This document shows, in pieces, positions 37,401 through 51,500 of a stretch of DNA of 64,000 bases. The position numbers and the translations under genes were made by a program. Numbering within the stretch: the stretch's first letter is position 1; each line of letters opens with the position of its first letter. Under the pieces are notes generated by a model. It searched no databases. It was not told where the DNA came from and worked only from the letters and a program-made list of their open reading frames with translations. This stretch comes from Dioscorea cayenensis subsp. rotundata (lineage: Eukaryota; Streptophyta; Magnoliopsida; Dioscoreales; Dioscoreaceae), in the NCBI RefSeq assembly GCF_009730915.1, contig NC_052478.1, forward strand, positions 20,936,387 through 21,000,386. The letters run 5' to 3'.

Positions 37401-40400
37401 TGATCAGGGTTTGCTGTGGCATGGGCTATGCCTTCTTCTGACCGAATTGCTTGCTGATATCATTCATGGTGTTTTCAGCCCCCTTTTTCAGTTCCAGATG
37501 TTTGTGAAGGTGTAAATGGTGGGGTTGTGTTTGATCACTCTTCTGGGTCAGTTGGTCTCAGGACTGAAAACTATTGCATTCAGTTCTTTAGCTTGCTTGA
37601 CAACCTAGAGGCTTCACAGGTCTGTTATCCAGGCTGCATCCTTAGCATTGTCTCCTCCAAAATCTTGCTAAGATATTGATGTCTAATATGATTTTTTGAC
37701 TTCCTAAAACTTATGGATTTGAAAAGAGTAATCAATTCTTTTTGATGCAGGTTCAAGTGTGTGAAAGAAATCATCAACCTGTTGATGATGTCACGGTAAG
37801 CACACAAACTCTGTAATTTGACACTTGGATAGTATCTCCACGATGAAGAGGTTAATAATGTATTCAGATAAAATAAATTCTTCTAGTTTCAAGAATAAAA
37901 TATATCAGTTCTGGCTGATTGTGGAAATCACAAATGTTATTCATGTGGGTTGATTATTCATCTCTGCAGTTTTTATGCTCTTTATGATGGATTTTGCCCA
38001 AGAAAATCTGAGAAGTGTGACTAGGAGTTAGCTAAGTTGTGTACAAAAGAGAATTAGAAAGCCAGATTAGGTGGTTTATGAATGAGCATAATTCCAATGG
38101 AATGTGAAGGATTAGGGATGAGGGATTATAGTCAACAGATTTTGAATGAGGAGCCACTAGTGCATTAAGGACAGAGATGTTATTGTTAGTCAACTTAGTT
38201 TAGTGCATGCATACTATCACATCATATCAAGGAAAAGGAACTTTTGCTTGTTGTTGTCTAATGGTCTTCTAATTGACATTCATACTCGTGGTGGATATTG
38301 CTTATTGCAAACCAAACATATTATTTGGGTTTGATTCAACCCAAAGTTTAAGCTGAAAGGATGAAAGACTTAGGTTTAAATTTATTTTCCAAATTAACTG
38401 ACGTGGGACAATTAGTTACTCTAACACATCCCCTTGATATGTGTTAGTTTATTTTAAGTAGTCACTTTGCAAACAAACTAAATGAACCACGCTCTGATAC
38501 CATGTTATTATGCAAATTGAACATATTATTGGCTAATTCAACCCAAAAGCCTAAGTTGATAGGATAAGAGACTTTGGCTTATATATCAAAATCCATATTT
38601 TTCAAATTAATCAGTGTGGACTATTAGTTACTCTAATAAATATTATTAATTCATATAGTTATTTCATTAATATTATTTATGAGTTGGAGGGGTTCTGGCC
38701 AGTAATAAATAGAAGAATAGAAGTATTCTTTTAGTTGTCTTGTAGAAGAAGGATATGCAATTTTTACCCTTGTGTGTGTATGTGTGTGTGTGTATGGGCA
38801 CATTTTCTATGCGAAAAATTTTGTCAAACATCTGTCATTGGTGTTGCCTCAATTTTATTTTTAAGAATTACTTTGAAAATTTAATTTGAATTGCAAGATG
38901 CTAAGTAATCAGAAAAAAAAAGAAATTATTTGATTGACATTCAAATCAGATGGGGAAGGAACAAAGAATTTGATGATTGTTGGATTAGTTTATTTAACGT
39001 TTGCATAAATGATTTTATTTTAAAATGATCTTGATGCAAATTGTGTTAAGTAGACGAAACTATAATATAACCTGATTTTTCATTTCCTTGGATTTTACAC
39101 ATAAGCCAGTACTGCACAAATATATTTTATCAGCGTGGGTGTCGATCAATTACTTGTTTGACTTATTACCATAAAAATGAAATAAAATGTGAAATAGATC
39201 ATGGACCAAACTATATGTTTTAAATTAGTAATCTTCAATTAGTACGAATACACTTAATTCTATTTTAGAGAAAGAGTTATCAAGTGTTCATAGGTATTAA
39301 AGAGAATAGTTACAAAATAAAAATAGGCCGTTCGATTGGTCAAGCGACTCTATGCTATGGTAAACTACATAATGTGGCTGATGAATATGTGGTCCTGGAA
39401 CCAAGGGCTCAATTTGTGAGTTAAATTACAGTGGCATAGTATATGCTGATCTGGTATTATTAAGAAGGCGATGAATAAACAATGCTTGGTAATAAACTCT
39501 ATTCCTTGCCATTGATCATAGAAATATTTCTGAGAAGTTCCTAACTGTCTAGGTTTTCCAAATGATAGCTGCCAAATTTTATTAAACATTGTTTCCAGTG
39601 GCCTGGCTTCCCTAGTTAAAAGAGAATGTAGCATTAGGCTCTGTTTCATTTAGTCCATTACTTGATGGGAAGGAAACAGGGGCTTGTGTATAATGTCCAG
39701 GAGCTCAGTGAAATAATTTGAACTAAGTGTGTAAACATTGCTCTCTCTTAAGCGTACTCTTAATTCTCCTCATTTAGCACTTATTTTCTTTTGAACTTTT
39801 TCTTTCCTGAAAGTTTTGTTAGCATTTCCTCACATTTAATTATTACAGGTGGTTGTTCAATTGATAGCTCTTTCCAGAGATGGTTCTATCATGGCTACTG
39901 TTGAAGTAAAACTTCCTGAAGAGGGAATTGGCGGACTTGTAAATCTAAAATTTTGGACACAGGGATCCAAGACTGGTGAATACAGTCTATCCACAGTTAT
40001 TTATGAGCCTCACAGGTAGGCAAATATGGAGAAATTCTTTTATCAATATAAAAATCTTGCTTGTCATACCTTTTTGCAATTGCAATATTAGGTATTCATG
40101 CTGATTGATCATGCCAATTGTCAAGTGTTCTTATTAATATGATTTCAGCAATAACCATAGAGATGTTTGTGATGAATTCTTTTATAACTGTGATGAGCAG
40201 GTTATTTTATTGGTATTTATCGATTCTTTTTGCCAATGTCTTTATATCCTGTTCTTTGACAAAGTAATGGCATGGTTTTATTGGATGTGTTGGTTTGATA
40301 TTGGTGAATAAGGATGGATTGTGAAATACATATCACATATGAGCATAAGGGCACTTCTTTAGTTGGTTTTGTATTAGCATGGTTTAGGTCTCTGGTTTAT

Positions 40401-43400
40401 ATATTCTTGCATCATTTATCCATTTTTTGTGAAATTGATAAAATTTTAGTTATGAGGTTACCTTCTTTTGCACCGATAAGTTCATGCTTGCTAATGTGTT
40501 TTTCTGTTCATTTTCCTTTGTTGTCTTTATTAAGAGTCTTAATTTCATTAGCCAAAATGTGCATGTATGTTGCTACTATTGTAACTCAATGGTAGTAAAC
40601 TATGTTCAATAACATTTGCATAAAATTTATATATTATCTTTTTCCTTTCACATTTCAGCGAAGCTGGAATTTCTGCTCTTGCATTCCGTCCTGACAATTG
40701 TATGGCTGTCACCTCTTCTTTTGGTGGTGATTTTAAGGTAGGCTTCATGTGAAGGTCCTAGTACCACTTGCCTTTACCCGTATGTGCAGTTTTGCTTTAC
40801 TTTTTATATGTTACAGATCTGGGTTAATAGTTCTGGTGTTCAACGTAAAGATCAAATTCTTCAGAAATCAGGCTGGCGCTGTAGATCTGTTGGTGCATAC
40901 AAGTATGTGTTTGTTTCAAATTTGCGAGAATGAATTAGATTCAAAATTGCATTAATTTGTTTTTCTTTTATTAGTTGGCATTGCTAATCCTGTTTTGAGA
41001 AGCAAGATTGTAAGCAGTACTTTAGAACTTCAATGTTGCATAGCTTTTGTTTGTGTTTTTGTTGGTTTTTGTTCTTTTGTTTTTTCATTGATTGACGCAA
41101 CTTAGCAATTAAGTGATGATTTTTTTTTTCTCAAAATTGTTTTGGAGGGAAATTGCTAACCATTTGCATAGAAATTTGGGGAAAATTACGCCTCAATTCT
41201 GGGATACAACCTTCTCTTCGAATATGTGGTGATACATGGGGGACATGTTTGGATCTCCTGCCCTATCTGTGATCATATATTTGCTTTTAACACATCTTAG
41301 TTTTTCTTTCAATCATTGATCTCACTCTTTTATTTTATGAATCTGCTTTATCCTCTCTCATGCTTATAAACTTCATAAATCTTTTTAACCCTTATTTAAT
41401 TTTGTGACTTTTCATATTCTAGGCATTTTGTTTTTAATATAAATTTTAATATGATTTAAATCCCTTGTCTACACCTCTATTTCCCTAGAAAGCTGTTATA
41501 CTATAATGTTCATACTTCCTGTTCTTCTGAAAACAATATGATTCAAGTGATCATGTATAGATATATTTACATGTATACATGTATATACATACGGGCATGC
41601 ACGAAGAGGTTCTTTGAGATCTACAAGGGTGAAATGATTGTAGACTAATTTTCAACAAGGTTAATGAGAATGACTTTTTTTTGTGGAAAATTTTGATTAT
41701 GCTTGTAACTTGTAAGTGTGAAGAAGGCGAGTTGGAGTGGACCTACTTCCAGTCATTAGCTACTGTTTGAAGATAAAATGTTTTGGAAGTTGTTAATCAA
41801 CTGAATGAAGTTTTGCACAAAATATGCAAGATTTTGGAGTTTATGTGTGATGCTTTTCTTGGAAGCTGCAACAAGGCACATTGGCATAATGGCAGCCCAT
41901 GTATGTCCTGAAGCATTTAGCTATGGTGAAGCAGTCTGCCAATGTTTTTGAACCTGCAATGGGTTCTACATTGATTGGACATATATATTATTTCATGATT
42001 TCTATAATAAATCAATCATTCAAGCATTAAGTTGGATTTATTGAAGAAGAGTAATCTGTTCTGATGTTTGTTACTTTGTGTCAGAGGCAATATTGTTGTG
42101 ACAGATCATATGCATTATTTTGCATGACCAAAGTCTTCCCCCCTGCTAGCATTGGGATACCGATGTATAGCTTGCTTATAGTTTTTACAAAATTCTTTTA
42201 CTGACAACCCATCGTTCATTAAAACCTGGAACATAGTCACTTATGTTTTATATCCGGATTGAAGTTTATCTTGTTTCCTCCCTTAATTTGTTATGGTCAA
42301 CATACACAATTCATTTTGTTTGTGTCTACCTGCGTTTGATTTGTTAAAATTTGAATCATCAGTGGATGATATTGTTTGTTTTCAGAAGCTAGCCTCAGGG
42401 CAATATATTACTTGCATTGGTTTTTGAAGTTAACTTCAACTTATTAATCTCCTGCTTTGGCAAGAAATGGTTCTCATTTCGAGAAGGTTATTTTGTTTAT
42501 GTTTCTTATCCTCAGTGTTGCATATGTTAGTCTGTATGTGGTGTATTAAATGGAAACTGGTTTGTCCAGGAAAAGGCCAATGACTGCTGCCGCATTTTCT
42601 TCTGATGGATCTGTCTTAGCTGTTGCAGCAGAAACTGTTGTTACTTTGTGGGACCCTGATACAAATGCTCTTGTTGCTGTAATAGGAGATTCGTTTACTG
42701 TGAGTTTTGCAATTGTAATCTTTAGTTGAGAATTTTCATTTTTAAAAAGCCATCAATTTTCTTATAGGTTATGAATAAATTGATACCATTTGTTTCATTT
42801 TGCAGCCAATTGTAGCGCTTTCTTTTGTTGGGGACTTGGAATATTTGATTTCAGTTTCCCGGGGCTCAAGGCCACAGTTAGCTGTATGGAATTTACCTAA
42901 GCTATCAATGCATTGGTCTTACATGCTTTCTGTAGAAGGTATCCTTATTCTTCTCCCTGAATTAACTTGTGATATTTAATCTTGCAACCTTTTTGTAGAT
43001 TTTTCCTTAGCTTTAGGAATCATCTCTTTTGAATATCAACTTATTATATTAAGCATGTGCCTTTCCTCAAATTCTACTCTGATAAATTCGATGTATCTCC
43101 TTTAGTACGGAATAATTTATTCACCGGTTCCTTAGATTGACATTTGTTTTATGCCAATGAAGTAAAATATTGTTACCATAGACTTCTGACCTTGAACACT
43201 TAGGGTGAATATCTTCTCTAACAAGTATTACTCCGTATTATTGCGGCAATTTCCCATGACTTCAACACAGTGATTTCCACCTGATAAAGCCGAACCTTGG
43301 ATTATCCTTATGATTTATCTTGCCATTAAAAAATTTCCTTGTCTTTTATTTTCGCCCTACATATATGATATCCAGATAAATAGCTCTTACTATATTTGAA

Positions 43401-44341
43401 GTGATACTCAAGACACTGTAACTCATGCAGCTGTAGCAGCCTCTGGTGGAGATGGATCTAAATTTGCTGTCCTAGCATGTCCGACACGGGAGGCCAATGC
43501 AAGAGAACAAGATGGAATAATCTTATTATTTGAAGTTGATGATCTAGTTCCGATGTCCACTTGGTCGGTCAAGAAGGTATATTTCTTCACATTTTGAGTT
43601 CACTGTCTCTGAGTACCACATGACTGAAAATTTATTTTAATGCTTTGCTTATAGTTCCAATTTCTCTATTATTTATGTTATATTTGTCGATTATTTAAAT
43701 AGTAATTTAGAATACAAAAGATAATAGTAAAGCATAAAGCATTTGCAATCTTGTTTATAAATTGTGCTTATATTTCACTTCCATCGATTTAGGCAAGGGG
43801 AGGCAATCTTACTTTTCTATCGTCCAATCTGTTTCCTCAAGACCCAAATGTTACAGAGCGAAGAAATTCTCCATTGCTCGTCTATGTAAATGGTGATCAT
43901 GAATTTGAAGTATTTGATCCTCATGGTAATCAAAGTCAGATAGGAAGACTGCATCGGAAAAACCCCACTGCCGCAGAAGAACCAAGTAAGGGTATATACA
44001 AGTATATATATATATATATATATATTCTTGTTAAGTATATTACTCGGTAAATCCTACCTTTTAGTTAGACCATGGATGAAGTTGTTTGATATACATATAA
44101 GTTTATCTCATATATTACTTTCGTGTTCTGTGCAGTGAGGTTTGGATATGAATCGATTTACGGTGAATTACCCGAATTTGATCTGAAGAAAGATCAGATA
44201 CCGGAAATTCCTTTTGCTCCATCTGATAGACCATGGGAAACAATATTCAGTGGACCATCACATGTTCTTCCACCCCTCACCAAACTTTGTTCGACTTTTC
44301 TGGAATCCATACTCGAAAGAAACACAACACTAAAAGAGTGA
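33887..44341 (+). CDS. WDR75: WD-repeat protein WDR75/UTP17-like, small-subunit processome component
   Basis: Sixteen exons: 33887-34006, 34149-34334, 35888-36064, 36306-36714, 37011-37129, 37277-37355, 37479-37619, 37751-37795, 39849-40015, 40659-40737, 40817-40902, 42570-42699, 42806-42938, 43431-43576, 43793-43985 and 44136-44341. Apart from one extra base in exon 6, all junctions are GT-AG with consistent phase. Without that base the coding length is 805 codons including stop, the size expected for the family. WD40 signatures include 'ELEGHTDRVTSVV', 'NLSALAFHPTERIVAGGDVT', 'WHWHPSEVKFLFFSSDGAYL' and 'ISALAFRPDNCMAVTSSFGG'. WDR75/UTP17 acts in the nucleolus in the t-UTP part of the processome, for 18S rRNA maturation. 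Oddity: in exon 6 the frame shifts after codon AAA at 37334-37336; the expected S-I-S-G-I-K reading needs one base fewer. Use of a non-standard donor GTCTAT at 37337 would also keep the frame, losing six residues. It may be a sequence error, a pseudogenising change, or alternative splicing. Confidence 0.9.
38306..38638 (-). mobile_element. TRIM (miniature LTR element) in WDR75 intron 8
   Basis: Two short direct repeats, 38306-38426 and 38511-38638, both begin TGCAAA(C/T)... and end in TAGTTACTCTAA(C/T)A on the plus strand. Between them are GCTCTGATACCA (38491-38502), the exact complement of the tRNA-iMet primer-binding site, and CATCCCCTT (38427-38435), whose complement is a polypurine tract. 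Read on the minus strand the order is LTR, PBS, PPT, LTR, with no protein between: a 333-bp TRIM. Flanking 5-bp sequences do not match, so the insertion is old. Confidence 0.7.
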
Positions 44342-45571
44342 TATTGTTCCAAGGAACCGGTAACATGGCTCATCCAATTGTACTTCACCATTAGAAAGGA
44401 ATCACAGAATGCTGTTGTGATGCCGATGAGATGAAATTAAAAGCCGAGCAAATGAAAGGTTATTTATCTTGTCGTTGTATTCTGAATATAATTCTCAAAA
44501 TCTGAGGCTCCTTTGTGCTCGGAAATTTTTGTCTTTGCCCAATTAGGTTAAGGTTGGGATTTTGTGTTCTAGTATTTTTCTTGTTTTTTTTTAGTTAACA
44601 TTTACAAGTGTGCTTACTCCCACATTAGTACTGTATTTTTGTGTTGAGGTATGCTTTTTGTTTTAGTGTGTCCAGCGCTGTATCAGTTTGGATGTCTTTA
44701 TTTTTTTCATACATATCATATGTATCATCAATATTATCTGTTTTTTTAAAGGTTTTTATTCACAAGTTCATGATTTAACTTTTCTTTATCAGAGAAACTG
44801 AGGTGTCTAAATTTTTATTTTTTTATATAAATTGTCTATTTAAATTCCGTTGTAATTATCTTGTGGCAGAGGATTATTTTCATTTACGGGAACAGGAAAT
44901 TGCAAGATAGATAAATAAATAAATAGGATTTTATGTATATGTTTGTGAAAATTCTTTAAAATACCAATATAATATGCCGTTTATATAGATTAGAAATCTA
45001 TAAATGTCTATTAGATGAACAATAGTTACTACAGTAACATATACAATATTATTATTTAGAACAATATAATAAAGAGTAATATTATTTATCAATGTTGATC
45101 GTTGGATCGTAATCCAACGGCTAATAATTAGACATCTATAAATATTATGGTATCTATAGACGTCTATAGACGTCCATAGAGGATGTAAATTCATATATAT
45201 ATATATATTATATAATAAAGTAAATTTGTGCAGATATATGTATAGTTTTAGGATTTAAAAAAAAACAATAAAAAAATGCAGTAACCAAAAAGAAGTGACA
45301 AAAGAATTAGATCAAAATCTCAAATACATATGATCGCGATATCCATCATGAAAATAAAAAAGAATTTTCACTTGGCAGGGAAGAAAAGAAAGATTTATTC
45401 ATAATTTCATGACAGAAGTAAAGACAGTTGAATTTACAGTTCATGCAAGAAAAACAAATTATGATCATTTTTCTCTTTTGATGTTTTTTCTTAGACTATT
45501 ACAATACATGGATTCCCCAATGTTTATTACAACATGAATAAGTTATATGAACACCAACCAAAGAGAGAGAT
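44342..45571. other. Convergent 3' intergenic region
   Basis: 3' UTRs of WDR75 (plus) and the SLC19-like gene (minus). AT-rich, with a possible MITE-like inverted repeat at 44,988-45,145 (AATCTATAAATGTCTA against TTAGACATCTATAAATA). No ORF worth naming. Confidence 0.6.
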
Positions 45572-48500
45572 CTATTTGGCAATTAGACGTTCTGCTTCAC
45601 TGTCTAAATTAGAGAATGCGGTCAATTTCCTTTGCCTGAAATTAATGAAGGAAACTCCGACAAATGCAATTGTAGCCACAAAGAAAAATATGGCAAAAGA
45701 TATGAATTGTGCAAATATCGACAGTCCTGATACTTCCTGCAGAACAAAATGACACAAGTTGCAACAAAATGAATTAAGTATTATGATCCAAAGAAAAATC
45801 ATAAACATGACAAACACCTATTAACAATTCAAGATCAATTAAGATGATACTTAATGTGAAAAAAATTGAAGTTTCATTTTGTTGAGATATACTCACAACA
45901 GCTGCCTGAAGTAATGTTTCAATAAGAAGTCCGGCAAAATTGTTAACGGAGAACAAGAGAATGAATTGCCCGTTTGACAACAGTCGGCCACATTGCACAC
46001 TCAGAAGGCAAGAGAGAGTCTGGTAAATCCCGGAGATGAGCACATATAAAAAGTAGTCTGTCCAAATATTAGGAATGATTCCCATGCATGTGCATATTAA
46101 TCCCATCACTGTTGATCCAATCACATATATGGACAAGCCAGATTTACTGGCAAAGTCTTCAATATAAATGGCGCAATAAGCTCCGAGACTCCCAGCCGCC
46201 TGAGATATGGCCAGAATTTGTCCGTTGTATTTTGACTTTGGGTCGACGGCATCGAAGAGATTTGTCCCATAATTTTGTACTAATGACATGCCAGCAAATG
46301 CAATTGCCCACCTGCATACTCAGAAGTGAAGCAAGAAACATAACAGTATTTAAATGAAGTAATGACACTTGGATTCCGGACTGGATTGTTTATGTGAGAA
46401 TTAGACCCTAGATCTGATATGAAACAAGAAAATAGGTCACAGAATGCAAGTCTATTTTTCAGAATCTGAATCGACGAAATGAACTAAAACACAGCTGTAA
46501 CTGTTCCACATTTAATTTCAATCAGAAAATACACCAAGCATTCATTAGAACTTCTCTTAAAAGGATACTGTCATGGAAAGCATAAAAAAAGGTACTAACC
46601 AAAGAGAAAGAATCCTTAAATTCTGGTCGCCCCACGTTTGCTTCAAGATAAGAATCCATCCCTGCTATAATTCAGAGACCGTTCAACATGTGTAAAAGTC
46701 AATATAAGAATAATAATTAAAAATAAGGTCTGCAGAGCTTCTTTGTAATTGCCAACAAACTACATGTCATATAGATGCTCGGATGGTAAAATCTCATAAA
46801 ATATCAAATCACTGAGTCTATCATTAGCCAGTGCGTTTTAATAATGTATGAAGTTATTCATACTAAGTTTGCTACTAAGTTTTCATTATTTTAGAATTTT
46901 CAGCAATCATGGGTTTTGTTTGGAAAACACTCATTTTTAGAAAAATCAATCTTCTCTTACTAAATGCAACTGAAAAAAAAAATTTATAGAACATAAAAGA
47001 CATGAAACGAAAACCAAAGAAAAAGTGTTTGCTAATACAGATTTTGAAGTGTATATTTTCTGGATCTAATGTGTTGTATGCACAGTTTAGTTCAACTGCT
47101 AACCCATTAGTTGATCTAATCTATAGCTTATTTACAATATAACTTTGGATGTCCTATCACTAGAAGAGATTCTCAAATTAATTGATCATATTATGAGTAG
47201 TCAACCTAACTGGCTGAAGGGCCAATACGTTGATCAGCCTTTGGTGAAGTTAAAATAGACTCATTAGAATGGGGTGCCACCCATTAATTACTCTAATTGA
47301 CACTAATAAAGGCACAATCAAACTTAATTGGATTAATTTCGTACTTAATTAGTTTCCTTCAACTTATTGATTAGCTACTAAATTCCATAAATTTTAAGTG
47401 TTACAGAAATGTTAATATTCATATGATTCAATGTAATACGATATCAAAATTCATTGTAATGACCTCTGTCCAAAATATAACATACGCTAATTGGGCAAAT
47501 CTCATGACTTAAATACTAACAGTATGTCTACTTTGGCTTTATTAGCTTGAACCCTAAAGCCACCAAAAGTAGGGTCCATTATTCATGTTTTGTTGAGTGG
47601 AGAGAGAATATATGGAAACTTTTTCTATTATTAATTATTCAAAATAATTCTTATATTTTACATATCACTCTCACACTCTCACATTTTCTCTCACTATGCA
47701 CTACTTCTCTCTCTAGATGGTTGCACACTCTCTTAACTAGCTCACACTCAAATTGCTTAGTGGTTAACTTGGCTTAGCAACTATCTAAGCTTGCTTGCTT
47801 AGCATCCTGGCTTCAACTCTTCACATATTTATAGGAGCTAATGTCGGTTGGAGGAAACTTCAAGTATGGCGGTGCTGATTTTTCCAGAAGCTAAGTTGAT
47901 GATGATCATTCAAGCTTTTTCTAGAAGCTTCAAATGGTGATATACTTTATCACTCCCCCTCAGCACCGACTTTCCCTGAATTGATGCTTTGCTGAGAATT
48001 CCTAGATGTGCACGTAAATCTTCAAACTTCTTTGTGCTGAGACCTTTAGTGAAGATATCAGCAACTTGCTCTTCTGTGGGTGTTAGTTTCATGTGGATCT
48101 CACCTTGCAGCACTTTTTCTTTTAGAAAGTGGTAGTGCACCTCAATATGCTTTGTCCTTGCATGAAATATTGGATTTTCTGCTAGACATACTGCTGACCT
48201 GTTATCACAATGAAGTATTACCTGTTCATTCGGTTGATGAAGATCTCTCAGTAATTGCATCAACCACGTGCTTTCTTGTGCTGCCACAGCTGCTGCTCTA
48301 GACTCAGCTTCAGTGGTGGAGAGAGATACGGTAGGCTGCCTCTTACTGCACCATGACACTGCTCCTGATCCCAAACTGAAGATGTAACCTGTAGTCGATC
48401 GCCTTGTTTCACAATCTCCGGCGTAATCAGCGTCGCAGTATCCAGTTACTTGGCATCCTTCACCTTTACGGTATAAAATACAGTAATCTGTAGTTCCTTT

Positions 48501-51500
48501 CAAGTATCGCAGTATCCGCCGAACTGCTTCCAAATTCTTTGGATTTTGCATGTAACGGCTTGCTACTCCAACTGCATATGCTAAGTCAGGACGAGTAAGA
48601 GTTAAATAAATAAGACTACCTACCAGTTGTCGATACATCCTTGGATCTTCCAAATCTTTTCCCTCTCCTGCATGAAGCTTAATGTTTGGCTCCATTGGTG
48701 TAGATAGTGGCTTGCACTCCAACATCCTGTATGTTTCTAGAAGATCCTTTGCATACTTTTGTTGACATAGGAATATACTTTCCTTTGTCTTCTCAACTTC
48801 GAGCCCCAGGAAATGCTTCAATTCTCCAAGCTCCTTCATCTGGAACCAGATTGAAAGATTTTCTTTTGTGCACTGGATTTCTTCAGTGAGATCTCCGGTT
48901 AAGATGAGGTCGTCAACGTACACCAGTACTATAGCCATCTTGCCTCCATTGTGCTTGACGAATAGGCTCGAGTCTGCTATCTCTTCCTCCATTGCTTTCT
49001 TCCATTTATCACTTTTAACTGCCTCTTGATAGGATGTTGGTTATTCAACTTCCATGATTAGTGTAGCATTTGCATACTTAGGATTGGGATGTCTTACCCT
49101 GGATGATCTTCTTAAGGGTGGAGGCATTTCTTCTGGCAAATATGCAGGGTCTTCTTCAGCTTCTCCATGAACTCCTGTCATCCATGGGCTCTTAGTCTTT
49201 GATGATCTTGGACTTATGTCTTCTTCAGTTGTTGTTGGTACCTCTTGAGTCTGGTCTTGTAACTGTTCTTCTACTATTGGCTCAGTCTCCTTCATATTTG
49301 GTTGAACTGAGTCTGTTGAAGGCCACCAAGCTGAAGCTTCATCAAAGACCACATTTCTGGATGTGTGGATGCGTCCAGACGTTGGGTCACAGCATCTCCA
49401 TCCTTTTCTCTCATTATCATAGCCGACAAAGATGCATCGTACAGCCTTCTTGTCGAACTTGGTACGAAGATAGTCTGGTACAAAAACATAACACACATCC
49501 AAAGACTTTGAAGTGACTTACTGTGGGTTTGATCTTCCATAATCTTTGGAATGGAGAGAGAAAGCCCATCTTCTCCTGCGGAAGCCGGTTGATGATGTAA
49601 GCTGTCGTTCTCATGCATTCAGCCCAAAATATCCCTGGCACATTCTTGGCATGTAGCATGCTTTTGCATATCTCTGCTATATGCCGGTTCTTCCTTTCAG
49701 CAACACCATTTTGCTGTGGAGTGTTGGGGCAAGTCAGTTGTCTTCGAATCCTATGCTCCTTCAGATATGCATTAAACTCTTGAGAGAGATATTCTCTTCC
49801 GTTGTCAGTACGAAGACACCGTACCTTCTTGTTGAGCTCACTCTCTATGTTCTCCTTGAACTCTTTAAACTTAGAGAATGCTTTAGATTTTTCTTTCATG
49901 AAAAATACCCATACGTACCTTGAGAAGTCGTCAATAAAGATCACCATGTATTTGGCACCACTTACAGATGATTGTTTAACTGGGCCAAATACGTCAGAGT
50001 GCACCAACTCCAAAGGCTCCTTAGCTCTTAATTTAGATTGCTGAAAAGGAAGTTGATGAGCCTTACCGAATTGACACCCAGCGCATATTGTGCCAGTTCG
50101 TAGTTCTATGTCGGACAGGCCTTTGACCATTGACTTCTCCACCATTAACTTTAGCTTGTGGTAGCTCACATGCCCCAGTCTTGCGTGCCAGAGATCAGAC
50201 GTCTCGTTCTTCCGGGTCTTGTCCACATAGGCTGATTCCGCAGACATCACATAGATAGAGTCCAGTTTGCGACCTTCCATTACTGGAGTGCCAAATGCTT
50301 GTAAATTGCGGTATACCTTGACTTCTTGTGGTCCGAATACCACATAGTTTCCTTGTGCTGTCAGTTGTGAGATTGACAACATGTTTTTCATCCCGGGAAC
50401 ATGATAGACGTCCTGCAGCTTAATTTGATTTGAATTGAAGCGTGGAGAGATGAGTGTCTTACTGATGTGGGTGATGGGCAGCTTGGAGTTATTAGCTGTC
50501 ACAATCACATGCTTCCCCTTGTACCTCTCCAGTCCCTCTAATTTCTTGATGTCACCTGTCATGTGGTTGGAGCAGCCAGAGTCGATGATCCAATCACTTT
50601 CATAATTGATCTTCTTCTGCTTTGTTATTGCTATTAGAGCTAACTCTTCTTTCTCCTTTGATTTAGAATCACCAGCAACATCTGCCACTTCTTCAAAAGT
50701 GACATCTGGTGGAGTCGTTTCCGACCCACCTACGACCTCCCATAGGTCCTGTCCTTGTAGATAGGACTCTATGCAAGCCTTCCAATTTATGTAATTATTA
50801 TTGTTTAATTTCTTTAAACCACCAGTCGTATCTGCAAACTCCATAGTTGTGTCTGAGTCACCTGACATCCAGCAAGCCTCCTTGGCAGAATACCGGTACT
50901 CCACTTACTCCGACTGGCGGACTTCTTGCAACACTGGTGAATTTCTTATGCTTAGGCACTAGTCGGCGATCTGACAGAATCGTCTTGGCAGCCTGACTAT
51001 GATACCAGAAATGTTGAGTGGAGAGAGAATATATGGAACTTTTTCTATTATTAATTATTCAAAATAATTCTCATATTTTACCTCACACTCTCACATTTTC
51101 TCTCACTATGCACTACTTCTCTCTCTAGATGGCTACACACTCTCTTAACTAGCTCACACTCAATCAAATTGCTTAGTGGTTAACTTGGATTAGCAACTAT
51201 CTAAGCTTGCTTGCTTAGCATCCTGACTTCAACTCTTCACATATTTATAGGAGCTAATGTCGGTTGGAGGAAACTTCAAGTATGGCGGTGCTGATTTTTC
51301 CAGAAGCTAAGTTGATGATGATCATTCAAGCTTTTTCTAGAAGCTTCAAATGGTGACATACTTTATCATGTTTGGTCCCTAAAGTGTAAAAATATTTGTT
51401 TTTGACTCATGAAATAGCAATTTTTATTTGTTTTGGCCCTTTTCGCCACCGATTCTTAAGCTCCCAAGAATGTGTGATGTGTATCTAATACTGCCAGACA

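Larger units (their letters stand above)
47591..51368 (-). mobile_element. Copia LTR retrotransposon, 3.8 kb, intact ends but internally deleted
   Basis: LTRs 47591-47952 and 51012-51368 begin TGTTGAGTGG and end ACTTTATCA, and differ at few positions. The 5-bp target duplication TGTTT is perfect (47586-47590 and 51369-51373). Primer site and polypurine tract are in place for the minus strand. The element lies in an intron of the SLC19-like gene, in the same orientation as that gene. At 3.8 kb it is shorter than usual for Copia, because coding parts are missing (see polyprotein entry). Confidence 0.95.

Noticed and set aside
49292..49618. Separate 108-residue frame inside the Copia
   Set aside because: Out-of-frame reading of the integrase-to-reverse-transcriptase linker; explained by the frameshift at about 49,497.
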